NCBI GenBank assembly: GCA_963966185.1
Contig: CAWZYM010000318.1
Location: forward strand, 62,001-126,000
DNA from: Rhabditoides inermis
Taxonomy: Eukaryota; Nematoda; Chromadorea; Rhabditida; Rhabditidae
Direction: 5' to 3'
DNA: 64,000 nucleotides
Shown piece after piece: positions 22,547 to 35,400 of this stretch (the stretch's first letter is position 1; every line of letters starts with the position of its first letter). A program made the translations under genes and the position numbers. Below the pieces are notes generated by a model. It was not told the origin of the DNA, did no database searches, and saw only the letters and a program-made list of their open reading frames with translations.

Positions 22547-23028
22547 ATGTCGTTCAGCGAGTGGACTCCGCGTATGCAGTTCCGTCTCTTCGTTCTCTGT
22601 CTTGTCTCCGCCTCCATCGGTCTTGCCTTTCTACTCGTACTCATTCGACTCGCCTGCCAGACGAGGCAGTACAACAACGAGATGAGCAGACGGCACCACC
22701 GAGACAGTGAGAAGTGTAGCAGTGGGTTACTGTAGGGTTATACCGTACTCCTTCAGAGTGCGTTCTGCCAATTCTGGAGGAGGGCGACCTTCCGCCTCCA
22801 TACGAGGAACGGTGAGTATGATTTGCATATTCATCAACCTATGAAATTAGTATAATCGTGCATTATTGCAGGCCACCGAAACCACTCGCCCTTTTATTCT
22901 TTCCATTCTCGATTTTTATTCGTCACATCGCAGTCACACCACCGGAAACAGTACATCTAATTCCAAACACAAACATATGTTCGCCCTATCAGAATGATTC
23001 AAGAGTGATAAGGCAACTGGAAAATTGA
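22547..23028 (+). CDS. T3 paralogue with replaced third exon
   Basis: Exon 1 (22547-22706) encodes MSFSEWTPRMQFR, the span and RLACQTRQYNNEMS. Exon 2 (22757-22811) encodes CVLPILEEGDLPPPYEE. Both match other T3 copies with intact splice sites. Exon 3 after the acceptor at 22870-22871 no longer encodes PPPPPYSS; it reads RPPKPLALLFFPFSIF and continues into unrelated repeat sequence, ending at TGA 23026-23028. The first PPxY is kept and the second lost. A TATAAAAT box lies at 22491-22498. It may still be expressed with an altered hydrophobic tail. Confidence 0.55.
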
Positions 23029-23276
23029 CCTAGGCATAGAAGTGACAAAGTGATAAGAAACTTGCAACGAACCCTGTGGTCGGCTCGGTTGGAGTAGTGG
23101 GGTCGAGGGTTGAGGAGAGAAGAGGGAATAGGTGCATATTGACCAGCAGAGAAGGAGAGGGAAGCATAGGGAGAGTGGGGAAGCGATCGAGAGAGACGGG
23201 CTTATGTAGCGGGGATCTGTGAATGACCACCCTCTCTCACTCTCTGATGAAAAGACATGTGTGAGGAAAGGTCGCG

Positions 23277-23316
<40 letters not shown>

Positions 23317-23650
23317 CTTTGTGAGGAAGTGTTGCAAGCTTGCCGTGTCACAACATGGATGCGCAAATGCAAGTGTGTACAAATTGCAGATGTCACCGAA
23401 TTGAAAATGAGAACGTGTTAGCTCTGAAACTATGAGAAATACATGCTTGAACACTGTCCGTTCTCATCTTCCTTTTATGGTCAGGCTTATCACTTTGACC
23501 AAGTAAGCTGAAATAACCAAGATCACACTGGACACTGATTGAAATCGTGAGTCAATGGCGCTGTAGAAGTCTGTGACGTCCCTGCTCTCTGCTTTTTTCC
23601 TTATCTTGGCGAGAACACGCTTCCGAGACCACGTTTTATGTTTTATTTAA
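23000..23650 (-). repeat. R2 repeat unit, reverse copy
   Basis: Same orientation as 14095-14860; GA tract at about 23278-23315. It follows head-on after the T3 copy at 22547, so R2 units flank that gene on both sides in inverted orientation. Confidence 0.7.
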
Positions 23651-23683
23651 CTTCATATATTGTTATCAATTTTGTAAGTAATA

Positions 23684-23752
<69 letters not shown>

Positions 23753-23905
23753 ATAGATCGTTGGATATGGATAGATCGTTAGTAGAGCGTTCGATTCCGC
23801 TAAACTAGAGCTCTGTAGCTCAACGGAGACCCGAGAAAGGAGCTTTGCAGCCGTTTTAGCCGATTTGCGCCAAATCGGCCGAAAAGGGCCGCTTGACTGA
23901 CCACC

Positions 23906-23968
<63 letters not shown>
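23684..23968. repeat. two (AT)n tracts bounding a 160-bp island
   Basis: (AT)n at 23689-23751 and 23911-23968. The island between contains a B-box-like GTTCGATTCC, a repeated GGATAGATCGTT and a hairpin GCCGATTTG/CCAAATCGGC. The open frames of repeated Ile-Tyr are trivial. Confidence 0.85.
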
Positions 23969-23972
<4 letters not shown>

Positions 23973-23998
23973 GTGGATGATTGGTTGTGATATGTTCG

Positions 23999-24262
23999 CA
24001 GTTCGTTCCAGGTGCACTGCTACGCTACGATCCGGACTCGCTCGTCTGGTCGACTATGGCTGCTCAGCGACAGGTGCGCGTTTTCGTCCTACATTTCTCA
24101 CTGTCTCACTTGAGCCGCTCTCGCTTGCCCCAGTGGTCGAGTGTGGTGGTCGGCTGGTCGTCGCCGGCGGCAGCAGTAACGGAGCTGTGCAGGGATTCGT
24201 TGTAGTGCGACTAGTTTGACGCGTCAGCATGTGCACCAATAGCGATGCTAGTCGACGGTGAG
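23999..24262 (+). pseudogene. diverged Kelch-repeat remnant
   Basis: Reads RYDPDSLVWSTMAAQRQ, then a GTGCGC donor and CCCCAG acceptor, then VECGGRLVVAGGSSNGAVQ. This matches Kelch exon 17 of the full genes (CGGRLVVAGG). A following ATGCTAGTCGACG resembles the start of exon 18 (MLVDG). Nothing else of the gene is present, so this is a third, old and partial Kelch copy in the opposite orientation. Confidence 0.6.
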
Positions 24263-24839
24263 TGCCGCGCCGCTCCGCAAGCGTCGTCTGCTGCGGCAAG
24301 GTACAGCCATTATTTCGGCAAATCAATGGGCGAAATAATAAGTAGAAATCCCCACATTTTCAATGAAATTGGGCTGTGTCTCAGAATGTTGTGTCAGTAT
24401 GTCTGGGTACACGGCGGCGTGATCGCGGCAGGATAGCTGGTGCGATCTGTGGATGAGCCAAGCTGGACAGATCGGAAGAAGATGTGGGTGTACATAGAGG
24501 CTTGTGTGTTAGAATTTCTCAGAATACATGTTATTTCTGATCGTTGTTCGAATCCGATATATTATTTTTTATAAACATGTGTCTAAAAATGCACTGATAC
24601 GGAGACGTTGGCTTTCTTGGATTTTTCTTGTCTATATGTGAATATGTTAACTTGTTAATCAAAAAATGAAATAATTTCAAGAATTCGTTTCATTATTTCA
24701 TGCATGTAAACAAAACGGTTCAACAAAAAAAGAGAAAAAAGTATGCGAAACGCATAGAAAGAAAAGTTCCAATTAAATTTCTGTGAATAATGATGCAAGA
24801 TCGTATATATCTCTATTCTATGCGCAGATGCTCGACAAA
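24263..24839. other. gene-free interval before copy B
   Basis: A/T-rich; no exon or repeat recognised. Confidence 0.4.
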
Positions 24840-24942
24840 TGAGACGCCACTTCCACCCGCGTTCTTTCCACCGATCACACCTGACAGGAACGGCGGCGAC
24901 GGCCGGCGGTGCGGGAAATGCACCCGTGACGAAAAGAAATGA
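24840..24942. repeat. element end at the left breakpoint of copy B
   Basis: The reverse complement of this stretch aligns, with gaps, to 36868-36960 inside the B-specific insertion (shared cores CCGCACCGCCGG / GTCGCCGCCG and TTTCTTTTCGTCAC). Its last 27 bp are also the first bases of copy A. Confidence 0.6.
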
Positions 24943-25066
24943 AATTTATTGTTATAATGAACATGTATCAAAACAATTTGGGCAATATCGAACAATATCA
25001 AGGTGAGCAATATGAAACATACGAGACAGTGTCTCGTTCCCCCCTTCTCTCGCCCTCCACTTTTGC

Positions 25067-25301
25067 TCACTGAATGCGCAGCCTCTCGACCGACTTGATG
25101 TACTCGCCGGCAGCGTTCATCCCTCCGAGCACATAGAGATACTGGAAGAGGGCGTGGGTTTGAACGATATGGTGAACGAACTAGTCTCACAAACAATACA
25201 CGCTCGCGCACCTTATCCCAGTAGACTAGGCTGGCCGCAGAGCGCGGCTCGGTCAGAGGAGTCAGCCACTGCCACACTCCGTCCACCAGCATCTGAATGT
25301 G

Positions 25302-25347
<46 letters not shown>

Positions 25348-28300
25348 GCCCTCTCTTCATTTTTACTCTCTCTCTCTCTCTTTCTCTCTCCTTCTTCCTC
25401 TCTCTTTACCTCTATCTCCCCCCCCCCTTCCGACTCACGATGACCGATCCGAGCACGTCTCCCTTGTGTGTTCCACCCGCGACGACCAGTCGACCACCGC
25501 AGTCTCCCACAGCGGGCAAGCAGCGAGTCTGTAAAGTGAAGTGATAATCATCTCATATATCCGCTTCACAGCACCTCAGGCAGCTCCACTCCATCCGTCC
25601 ACGCCTTCGAAGTCTTGTCGAACCAGTGGGTCTGCAATAGATAGTTTTTTTCTTGTGAAACTTCAATTCACCTTGTTTGGGGCAATCACAACGTGACAGT
25701 TTCCGACAGACGTGAGCGCGAATTTGCTCTCCGGTTCGGGAAACGAGGAGAGCGTTGCATCGTGCTGCCCATCGCAAGACTTGGGTTGCTCATACACACG
25801 CCAGCCAGGGATGTTACAACTTAAAGGAGCATACCACTTTAAATTTCGTGTGTAAATTACAACTAGCAGGTGAAAGTATACGAAAAAACAATTTCTTTTC
25901 ATGAATAAACTGAATGGTGAAAATGAACAAAAAATGAAAAAAAAATATGCGCTCGAAAATTTAGTAGTGTATGAGATTGTCCCCGGTGTACGCGCGCACA
26001 CTAGCGAAGTTACTATTACTGATTGTACCCACAACACTACGACTAAGATTCTAACGATTCCGGATAAACGATTGATTGATTGAACACTACGACTGTCTAG
26101 CGTCCGGTCAATCACTGTTCTTTTTTAATTCATTTCACGTTTCATGTGAAATGTTATATTTCTAAACAGTTTCGATATTTCTAAACTTAGTTTCGAACAT
26201 AAAAATAACTATTCACACTTGTATTTTCAGACGCAAATTGAGGTGTCAGTTAGTCATTGTACAACAATAATATTTTGTAAAGTTTAGTTTTGTGAATTGA
26301 GAAATATATTTTCGTAATCACCGAAGTTCGACATGTTCATCATCCTGTAAATTTGAGAAAATTCATGACATGAAATTTAGAGTGGTACTTCCCTCTAACA
26401 AAGTGATTTTACCTTTTACAAAACAGTTTTAAAAATGCATCAATTAAATTATATTCATAAATCGAAATAGTGAAGAACCAAAAAAGGAATTTGATTTACT
26501 ACAATATTTCGTGCGCGAACCACGGATCAGAGAGCGCGTTCGCTGTACACAACACAAAACTACACACACACCCAATGGGGCGCTCATCAAGGCCATTCCA
26601 GGTGTCCGTCTCCGTGCAGTATTTCACAAACGCGTCCCTGTAACAATTTTATCTAAAATAGTAAGCAGAACTCACCTATTTACAGCGTAGATCTCATTGT
26701 TGCCGAAGAATGGAGTACAGCTATCGTCCTCTAGGGATCTGATCGGAGTCCAGTCGCTCATTCCTGAGTATTGTTATGATCAGACAGAAGCGCACAAACA
26801 CACACCAGTGTCACGATCCACGTGGCTGACGGCAGCGCATCCCCTAGACAACCAGTAGATACTGCCATTCACAGCCACACAGCACGAGCTAAACGGAAGG
26901 ATTAGTAACAGCGTAAATCGCTGTAAATATCATTAATAATCTGCCTAACAAAAGACGTGATCAAGGAGCAGGAGCAAGAAAGCAAATCATCATTGCAAAA
27001 ACCTTTCCAATGCACGCAGCTGCATCAGAGGTGCTTTTGCAAAATGCACAAAACTCAGTGAGTCAATGCAAATTTTATAATAAATTGTTGTATAACGGAG
27101 GAAAAAGGTACGACTCGCTTGAAATCCGCCTGAGCGGCGGGCAGATCCGGCGCGCTCTCCCACTTTGCCTCCGTATACACCTCCCTCTCAGTCGGCACGC
27201 GGTCACGCTCGCTTCCGCCCGATGCGAAAACAACCCTCTGAACAGATTGTGTACACAATGTAATCAAAACGGTACCTTAAGCGCTGCGAGGTAGATGTGG
27301 AGACATGCGGGGTTGCCAGTGACGAGCGGCTCACTGCCAACAACGTTCACAAGGAAAGTGCAGTCGAGAGACGAGAACTTGACGCGCGCGAGAACACTGT
27401 GGAATGAGAATGAATGGACAGTACCACACTGAGCTCACCTCGGCATGTGGACAGTGCGACTGGCGGGATCGGAGCGCACCCACTTGCACACTCCAGAAAA
27501 GACGCTAGACTCGCGACAACGGAGGAGCGGATCTACAATCAGAAATCAAGTTATTCCCTCTCTTTCCTCTCACCGTCGAGCAGCGTTACCAGGTCGACCT
27601 TGTTAAGATCAGCAAAGTCGGGCGAGTTGATAAGAGAACTGCAACAAATCGACATTCAAAGTACGACCACATCCACTCACTCGATATTCTCACAAGCCAT
27701 TTTCCACGTTTTTTTTCTCAGTTCATCACACGAGAAGAGACGAGCCAGCTGCCACATAGAGAGACAGTTCGCAGTAGAAACATACGAGAGGAGGAACCTG
27801 ATCGATAAGACATTGATTGATTGATTGGGCAACTCACTCTGCACACTGCTTCTTGAGGTCATCCAGCTGCAGGTAGGTCGCTTCGGGGAGAAGACGAGAC
27901 GCGTTCTCCTCATCTGAAATCGATCGATAAATCAATAACTCTCACAACAACCAAAAAACACTCACTAATGTCGACGTGGCCGGTGTACATGTACTGAAGA
28001 AGCATTCCCAACACGTCATGATCCATGTTCTAGAAACAACATTGGAAATAGTTAAGGAAAGTACACGTACCATGTTCACTTCTCCAATGACGGCCTCCTT
28101 GAATCCCGAATTGAACATCGTCTTGAAGTGGGGCGAGGCGGCAGCGAGGACAGTCATGTGAGCGAGGAACTAAACCAGTATAGTACTATCGGCATAACTT
28201 GGGCCACACACCTCCACTCCCCTTTCCCCTCCTTCTTCCGGACAGGAGAAGATTTTCACATCACACATCTCACCTTCGCTGCAAGGAACGACATAAATCA

Positions 28301-28371
28301 TAACAGACTTGATTAACTCACAGTCGCATCTTATTCAGGTGACGTATCACCGCGTCTAGATGCGAGCTCAT
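25067..28371 (-). CDS. BTB-BACK-Kelch (KLHL-type) protein, copy B
   Basis: Same 19-exon structure as the gene at 4434-7732, with start ATG 28371 and TGA at 25067-25069. Differences seen include Leu to Trp in the BACK region (KKTWKMACENIE, near 27704) and Tyr to Ser in a Kelch blade (IRSLEDDS, near 26735). No frameshift was noticed. The predicted role is the same: a CUL3 adaptor with a Kelch substrate-binding propeller. Both copies appear readable, so the gene is probably functionally duplicated unless the assembly has separated two alleles. Confidence 0.85.
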
Positions 28372-29022
28372 TGCTGAAAGAACTAATCCAATTAAAAAAA
28401 ACAGCAGCAACATTCAGGTTCAACATTCAGATTCAATTACTGCATCCTCGTGAGCTACTGCATCGCCTTGCTCAAGGGTACAAGTTCATTTAGTCGAACC
28501 AGCCGCACAGCGCGGGATAAGAAGAAATAGTATTGAAGACAGCAACATTACGCGAGAAAAAATAATAATGTGGCGGTGACCGTCAAAACACCTCGCTTAC
28601 AATGACACGCGCGTATTGCGAAATATCGATATCGATCGAATAGCTGGGCGGAGCGCGACGGACGCATCATCCTAGCGTCATCCACTCACTAAACGCCGCA
28701 AGTTTGAGCGTCACCCGGAATTCGTTGTTTTTTATTCTGTATTTGCAAACAGATAAACGCTGTTTGATATGATAGTGATATGGACACACGGTAAGGGTCT
28801 GGGTGGGTGGCACTGAGATTCTGGCATGTATGCGTCAAGCAACGCTGTGAAAGGAGAAACTATATACCCTGCGCCAGAGTGTTAGTTTTCGATCTACCTC
28901 GCACGCAGTTCGAAATACGGTGCCATAACCGTCTGCCTCTCTTGTTTTACGCGCTATTGCCGAGAGATGACTCTCCGTCTTCCTCTGATCTACCCCACCG
29001 CGCGCAACTTATTGCGAGCATA

Positions 29023-29855
29023 TATAGTCGGATTGGATCCTATATGCCATCCGTGACATTTCACATGTTATGCAGTTTCGTGCAACACAACATGTATACC
29101 TTCAAAGATCCAAAACGCTTTGTGAGAGGGAATCGAACCCATGGGCAGCTCGCAACGATCGCGCGCTGGTGGCGCCCTCTACCACTGCGCCATTTAGGCT
29201 AGGGACCCCAATCAATAATTGTGATTTCAAAATTTCCCAACCATCCATATTATCATTATAATCTGACTTTAGTTATGTAGTTTCGAAATATATATGAATG
29301 TTCTATTTTTACTGGATACGCGCGCTACAATTCCGCGCTAAGCGCGCGCGCGCGCTCTCAACGGGGCAACGTGACAGGGAGGGCGGCGAGATCAGAGAGA
29401 ATGATGACGTCATCGACCACATTTAGTAACTTTTTGGATATTATCACAGTATTTTCAGCCGCAAACAAAGTAAGCCTGAAATCAGCTAACCGAATGCTAT
29501 CTAACTGCATTGTTTGAAACCCTGAAGATACAGTGCTTTGCATATTTGCATATTTAGGCTCACACCAAGAGGTCATTGATTCTCGCCGATATGTTTTCTC
29601 GTTAACTCTCATCATAGTACCTTCAAGTGGCCAGTGGAGATACATGTGCTCTCTCTTCGATCTCTGAACCACTGCCTCTATGGCGCAGTGGTAGAGCGCG
29701 CCGCCAATGCGCATTCGCTTCGTGCTGCTCATGGGTTCGATTCCTACTCATGGACGCGTTTTGGATATTTGTTGACAAACATGTTGTGTTGCACAAAACT
29801 GCACAACATGTGAAATGTCACGGATGGCATATAGGATCCAAACCGACTATAACTA
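29023..29855. repeat. fold-back element with two divergent tRNA-like ends, copy B
   Basis: Practically identical to 8384-9216, including both A-box and B-box units, so it was carried along with the segmental duplication. Confidence 0.75.
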
Positions 29856-30407
29856 TGAATGAATCACAAATCATGCGACAAGTGAGGCGACTAGGTTGTG
29901 AAATTGATTACCACTCATCTCGACGATGCTATTCACATACCTCTCTTTCCCCCCCTCTCTCTCTCTCTCTCTTCGTTTATTTCTGTCTATTGACCCGAAC
30001 TCGATATATCTGGTCGGTCACAGCGTCGCTTATTCATAATTTTCTTTTTATCGGCTACATGATACATATGTACCCACCCAGTGATATGAAAACGCGAACA
30101 CACAATCACATGGTTTTATCACTTATAAAGCACCGATAAGTTACTGCAAACACATATTCAACCGGCAGAGGGAGCAAACAGAGGAAGATTTTGTGGAGGT
30201 ATACGAGAACAAGAGATATTCGAATACACGTGATGGCATTTGTGAAATTGGAAGGCGTTGGAGGGAGGCGATTGGCAGATCATCGAAGCAGAGTGGAATC
30301 AAACGAGACACACGGGCGAGTCTGCTGGAAGTGATTGATTTTTCAACCCCTCTTTCTCTTCTCTCTCTCTCTCTCCTCTCTCTCATCTCTTCCTCTCTCT
30401 CCCACCC

Positions 30408-30438
<31 letters not shown>

Positions 30439-30544
30439 TACCCTGGACGCGTCGCCAAGGAAAGCAGACCCTGTGTCCGATAACAGCAAACCCTGCAATA
30501 ATCAGCTGACTGAGTCATAGGAGAGAGTGGAGAGAAGAAAGGGA

Positions 30545-30813
30545 TCACTCTGCGCTCTCTAGCAACACTCGCGTTTCAAATGGGGGGGGGGGGTTCCATC
30601 CCCTCTTTCTTTGACTAAGACATTTATATAGGCAGGGTTGTGTACCCAAAAAAGACAGAACTTGACACAAACAAGTAACGCACCATGCCGCGGGGTCTCC
30701 GTACCCGAGCAGTAGTGGATGATCGCAACCGCAACAACGAGACAGAGGAAGAAGAAGAAGAGCAGATGGAGGTACGGTGCATAGAGAGACAGCAGAGGGG
30801 CGGAAGCGAACAT
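30545..30813 (-). CDS. T1: tiny single-pass membrane protein, copy B
   Basis: Exon 1 (30813-30684) encodes MFASAPLLSLYAPY, a span one residue shorter than in copy A, and HYCSGTETPRH. The putative last exon (to 30545) reads NPPPPFETRVLLESAE; its C run is twelve long against nine in copy A, adding one Pro and keeping frame. The joint between the exons is as unclear as in copy A. Confidence 0.5.
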
Positions 30814-32101
30814 GACACTCTGAAAGAAGTGTGAGTGAGTGGGACAGGTAAGCACACTGAAGAAAACCAACACACTGAGAGATGGGCGGGCAGAAAGCGC
30901 GCTGGCTGTTGTGGCGGAAAAGCAATGGTAAGTGGGAGGAGAGGTGATACTCAGTCGGGAATCACGTGCTCCTCTTTCTCAGCCAATCAGCGATTGGGGC
31001 GAGAATGCGGACAGTTACGAAGTGTATCAAAATTCAAAACCAAGATGATTGCAACGAAACCACGAAGTCGTTAACGTTCGCAGCTCTCTTTCTCGAAAAG
31101 AAAATTAGTGACTACACCTCTACCCTATGCTGACTGGGAGGGGCGGTGCTCTCCCGACAAAAGACAATCACGCGGTCACACTACACACGATCTTTGATAA
31201 TAGGATTGAGGATGATGCAATTTCATCATGCTATACGCTGCTACGGTACATTTGGTGACATGCTGCCAAAGCGTGAGAACAGCTGTTTACGCCAGCAAAA
31301 AAAGAGACAATGTAGTAGCGATAGAATTATTTCGAAATGTGAATGTAAGTAGATGAGCGAGATTGTGATCGGCAAAATGCAAAGAAATATCTGAGGTTCA
31401 TGCTACACGCGCTGTTTTCGTAAGAATGCAGGGGGGAGTGCTCCTCGCAAAAACTAAGTGCATACTACGCGCACTTTCAGCGAGGACTCGGGTGCGAGCC
31501 TCGCAGTGCATCTCTTATCAAAACGCTGGGTGAAGCAAGTTTGTACTATGAGATGAGCGCATCTGTTTGTAAACAATTGGTAGCGTTGCTACCACGAAGT
31601 GCAAGTTGATCGGAGCTCGAAGCGTTCACCACAGCAACATTGAAGGCGCTGCAAAGGGGACTGATGAGTGTATTGTGATCAGCAGACGGTTACACGATCT
31701 TGCTTTTTGATACGAATCACAGATTAAAGTGATCTCCGAGATCCATCACTCCATCAAATGTGCGAAACCGGTGGAGACGGGACACGGGACACCATTTTGA
31801 TAGAGAGTTGAGAGTGCAAGCGGAATGGAAGCATATTTTGGGAGATTGGCATAGTGATAGTCGATAGTCGACCGGACATCAATAACAACAAACCTGTTCA
31901 TTTTCTATCTAAGCAGCTTTTACAATTCCCGACGCCTTTTGTCCACACAAACGGCGCTGTAAGACGGCGGGGCTTCTCTGAAACACAAAACAGAGAGTAC
32001 GGTATCTCAAGGGGTTGAGTGTAGCGCAGATGGTGAACGTTCGATGATTTTGAACCGTTGTATTTCACTAAACCTCTTCATTTCCAGTTTTCTTTCGCCA
32101 C
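30814..32101. other. gene-free interval between T1 and T2, copy B
   Basis: Counterpart of 10222-11479 but clearly diverged, with many indels. No exon found. Confidence 0.4.
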
Positions 32102-32454
32102 TCACTCGCTTTCATACGCCGGTGGTGGATCATCCAGAAGAGGAGCACGATCTGAGAGAAACCATAATGATATTATTGTAAAGTTATCAAATAACCACAC
32201 ATAAAGTTTCATTTGAACAACTTATGCATCACTACGACCTGATCGCTTAATTTAGACAGATTCTCCTAATTGGTTATAATCAGTAATCGATAAAATAATA
32301 ATACTTGATACTCACGCTCGCGCTCCGGCTCTCTTCTCTTTGCTTGGTGTAGCAGATGACAGAATAGAAGCACGAAAGTGAGAACAACGGAAGCCATCAG
32401 GAGTAAAAAGGCTCGAAACTGCTGTCTAGGAGACCACTCGTTGACGGGACGCAC
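32102..32454 (-). pseudogene. T2 copy B with lost start codon
   Basis: Otherwise the same two exons as copy A (32454-32316 and 32151-32102) and the same PPPAY tail, but the start codon ATG has become GTG through one base change at about 32453. An in-frame stop lies three codons upstream. The next in-frame Met is residue 20, inside the membrane span, which would remove the EWSPRQQFR segment. Nematode genes rarely start at GTG, so this is either a pseudogene or makes an N-terminally shortened product. Confidence 0.6.
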
Positions 32455-32751
32455 TCTAGACGGTTATAATAATAAAGGATGAGATGTGATGTTCAGCCGA
32501 TTTTCAGCCGAATGATGATATGTGATGTTCAGCCCAACCGATGTTATAATAATATGCATGGTACTGGAAAAAAATGAAGTTGAAATCATGAAGTTGCAGA
32601 AAGGCGGCAAAATAGCTAACTAACAACTAGCAACCGCGAGAAAGTAGTCGACTGAGACACCCGACTGATCAAATCACACAACAAACACATGAAATAGCGG
32701 GTGCGTCGCAAGTCAACACGTTTTATTGACAGGTACATTCTCTCTCTCCTC

Positions 32752-32796
<45 letters not shown>

Positions 32797-33041
32797 TCTC
32801 TCTTTCACAACGCACAAGACGGGATCAACATACAAAGTGTCTTTTGCAAGTATCGCTGCTTATTGACAGAGCTCCGCTACGAAATCGAGAGTATGTGGCT
32901 ATTGTGGATTGTGAAATTCTCCTGTAGCACATTCAATAGTTTAAAAGTTCTTTATAGCGAGACGAAGAAGAACAACTTGGCAAGAGTGATAGTGCATAAT
33001 GTTTATATCTGCTTGAAATACTGCTTGAAATACCGTCTGGC

Positions 33042-33459
33042 TCTCTTTCTCTCTTTCTCTCTTTCTCTCTTTCTCTCTTTCTCTCTTTCTCTCTTTCTCT
33101 CTTTCTCTCTTTCTCTCTTTCTCTCTTTCTCTCTTTCTCTCTTTCTCTCTTTCTCTCTTTCTCTCTTTCTCTCTTTCTCTCTTTCTCTCTTTCTCTCTTT
33201 CTCTCTTTCTCTCTTTCTCTCTTTCTCTCTTTCTCTCTTTCTCTCTTTCTCTCTTTCTCTCTTTCTCTCTTTCTCTCTTTCTCTCTTTCTCTCTTTCTCT
33301 CTTTCTCTCTTTCTCTCTTTCTCTCTTTCTCTCTTTCTCTCTTTCTCTCTTTCTCTCTTTCTCTCTTTCTCTCTTTCTCTCTTTCTCTCTTTCTCTCTTT
33401 CTCTCTTTCTCTCTTTCTCTCTTTCTCTCTTTCTCTCTTTCTCTTTTTCTCTCTTTCTC

Positions 33460-33520
<61 letters not shown>

Positions 33521-33591
33521 GGCTTTCTTTCTCTCTTTCTATCTTTCTCTCTTTCTCTCTTTCTCTTTCTCTCTCTCATTGGCTCTCTTTC
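33042..33591. repeat. octamer CTCTTTCT tandem array, copy B
   Basis: About 50 nearly perfect units from 33050 to 33440, then CT-rich variants. Purer than copy A, suggesting recent homogenisation or contraction. Confidence 0.95.
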
Positions 33592-33903
33592 TCTATTAGA
33601 GAACAGGAAGGAAGAATGAGAACAATGAAAGCGCTTGCTCACTACAGCGGTGAGTGCATTATGAATCACCCTTTACCCTTATTTGCCTTCTCTATCATGC
33701 ATACTCATTGGAGATTAATTTATTGCAAAATCTTTATGTACAATCAAAAACAAAATCAACAGCCTCTACTGAATATAATAAAAAGGCACTCTTCAAGAGT
33801 TTAAACCACAAGGTCATAGGAAAACGTACAATATGTGCACTATGTACAGTATCACAACATCGTCTCAGACGTCGTAAGCCCAGAATCCGCTGATGACGTC
33901 ATC

Positions 33904-34291
33904 TCAAACGACGTGCAGCGAGAGAGAGCTGTATGGAGGCGGCGGCGGCCTGCAAACATTCTAATTTATTTTTGATGTGATTGATGAATATGCAAATTGA
34001 ATGATGAATATGCAAATTGTACCCACCGTTCCTCGTAGGGAGGTGGCAGGTCGCTCTCCTCCAGAATGGGCAGAACGCACTCTGAAGGAGTACGGTATAG
34101 TACTACAGTAACCCAGTGCTACAGTACTCACTGTCTCTGTGGTGGCGTGTGTTCATCTGGTTGTTGTACTGTCTGGTCTGACAGGCTAGTCGAATGAGTA
34201 CAAGTAGAAAGGCGAGTCCGATGGACGCGGATACAAGACAGAGAATGAAGAGACGGAACTGCATACGCGGGTTCCACTCGCTGAATGGCAT
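33904..34291 (-). CDS. T3: single-pass membrane protein with two PPxY motifs, copy B
   Basis: Exons 34291-34132, 34081-34027 and 33949-33904 are identical in product to copy A at 13364-13751 (LPPPYEE and PPPPPYSS tail motifs). Intact splice sites and TATA box. Confidence 0.78.
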
Positions 34292-34634
34292 GGTTGAAAG
34301 AGCAAGCACACATTGCAAGGGCAAATGAAGGCAAGATCGTCCTTTTATAGTAGCTATATTATTGTATGTACTTGGAAGAGAGTACGATAGTGAGTCAGAT
34401 TGGGTGTACAATGTGGATCATTTTGCAAAAACGATGATGAAGAGTCGCATGATAGTATCTGTAACACTGGGATACTGTAATCAGACCCGGGCACTTTGTT
34501 CTCGAATACCAAAAGTCACATGTATCTGAGTAGATAGATACCACGAGATGACTATTATGCATAACAAGGAAGTTTCGAAACCACTCGCCCTTTTATTCTT
34601 CCCATTCTCGATTTCTATTCGTCACATCGCAGTC

Positions 34635-34940
34635 ACACCACCGGAAACAGTACAAGAATGATTCAAGAGTGATAAGGAAATTGGAAAATTGACATAAGCA
34701 TAGTAGTGACAAAATGATAAGAAACTTGCAACGAACCCTGTGGCCGGCTCGGTTGGAGTAGGGGGAGCGAGGGTTGGGGAGAGGAGAGGATGCACATTGA
34801 CAACGATGGGCAGAGAAGGAGAGGAAGGCATAGGGAGAGTGGGGAAGCGATCGAGAGAGACGGGCTTATGTAGCGGGGATCTGTGAATGACCACCCTCTC
34901 TCACTCTCTGATGAAAAGACATGTGTGAGGAAAGGTCGCG

Positions 34941-34980
<40 letters not shown>

Positions 34981-35400
34981 AGAAAGAGGCTTTGTGAGGA
35001 AGTGTTGCAAGCGTGCCGTGTCACAACAAGGATGCGAAAATGCAAAGTGTGTACGAATTACAGATATCACCAAATTGCAAATGAGCACGCGGCAGCTCGG
35101 AAACTATGAGCAATAAGTGCTCGAACAGTGTCCGTTGTCCTCATCTCCCTTACATGGTCAGGCTTATCTGCCACTTGGCCAAGTAAGTGGAAATGACCAA
35201 GAGCACACTGGACACTGATTGAAATCGTGAGTCAATGGCGCTGTAGAAATCTGTGACGTCCCTGCTCTCTGCTTTTTCCCTTATCTTGGGGAGAACACGC
35301 TTCCGAGACCACGTTTTATGAACTTCATCTATTGTTATCAATTTTGTAAAGCTGCCACAACTCACTTGTTCGAAAATACCGTAGAAAATATATCGCATAG
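34635..35400 (-). repeat. R2 repeat unit, copy B
   Basis: Identical to 14095-14860, including the interrupted GA tract. Confidence 0.75.

Noticed and set aside
23666..23971. ORF with long Ile-Tyr run
   Set aside because: Translation of (AT)n; no coding support.
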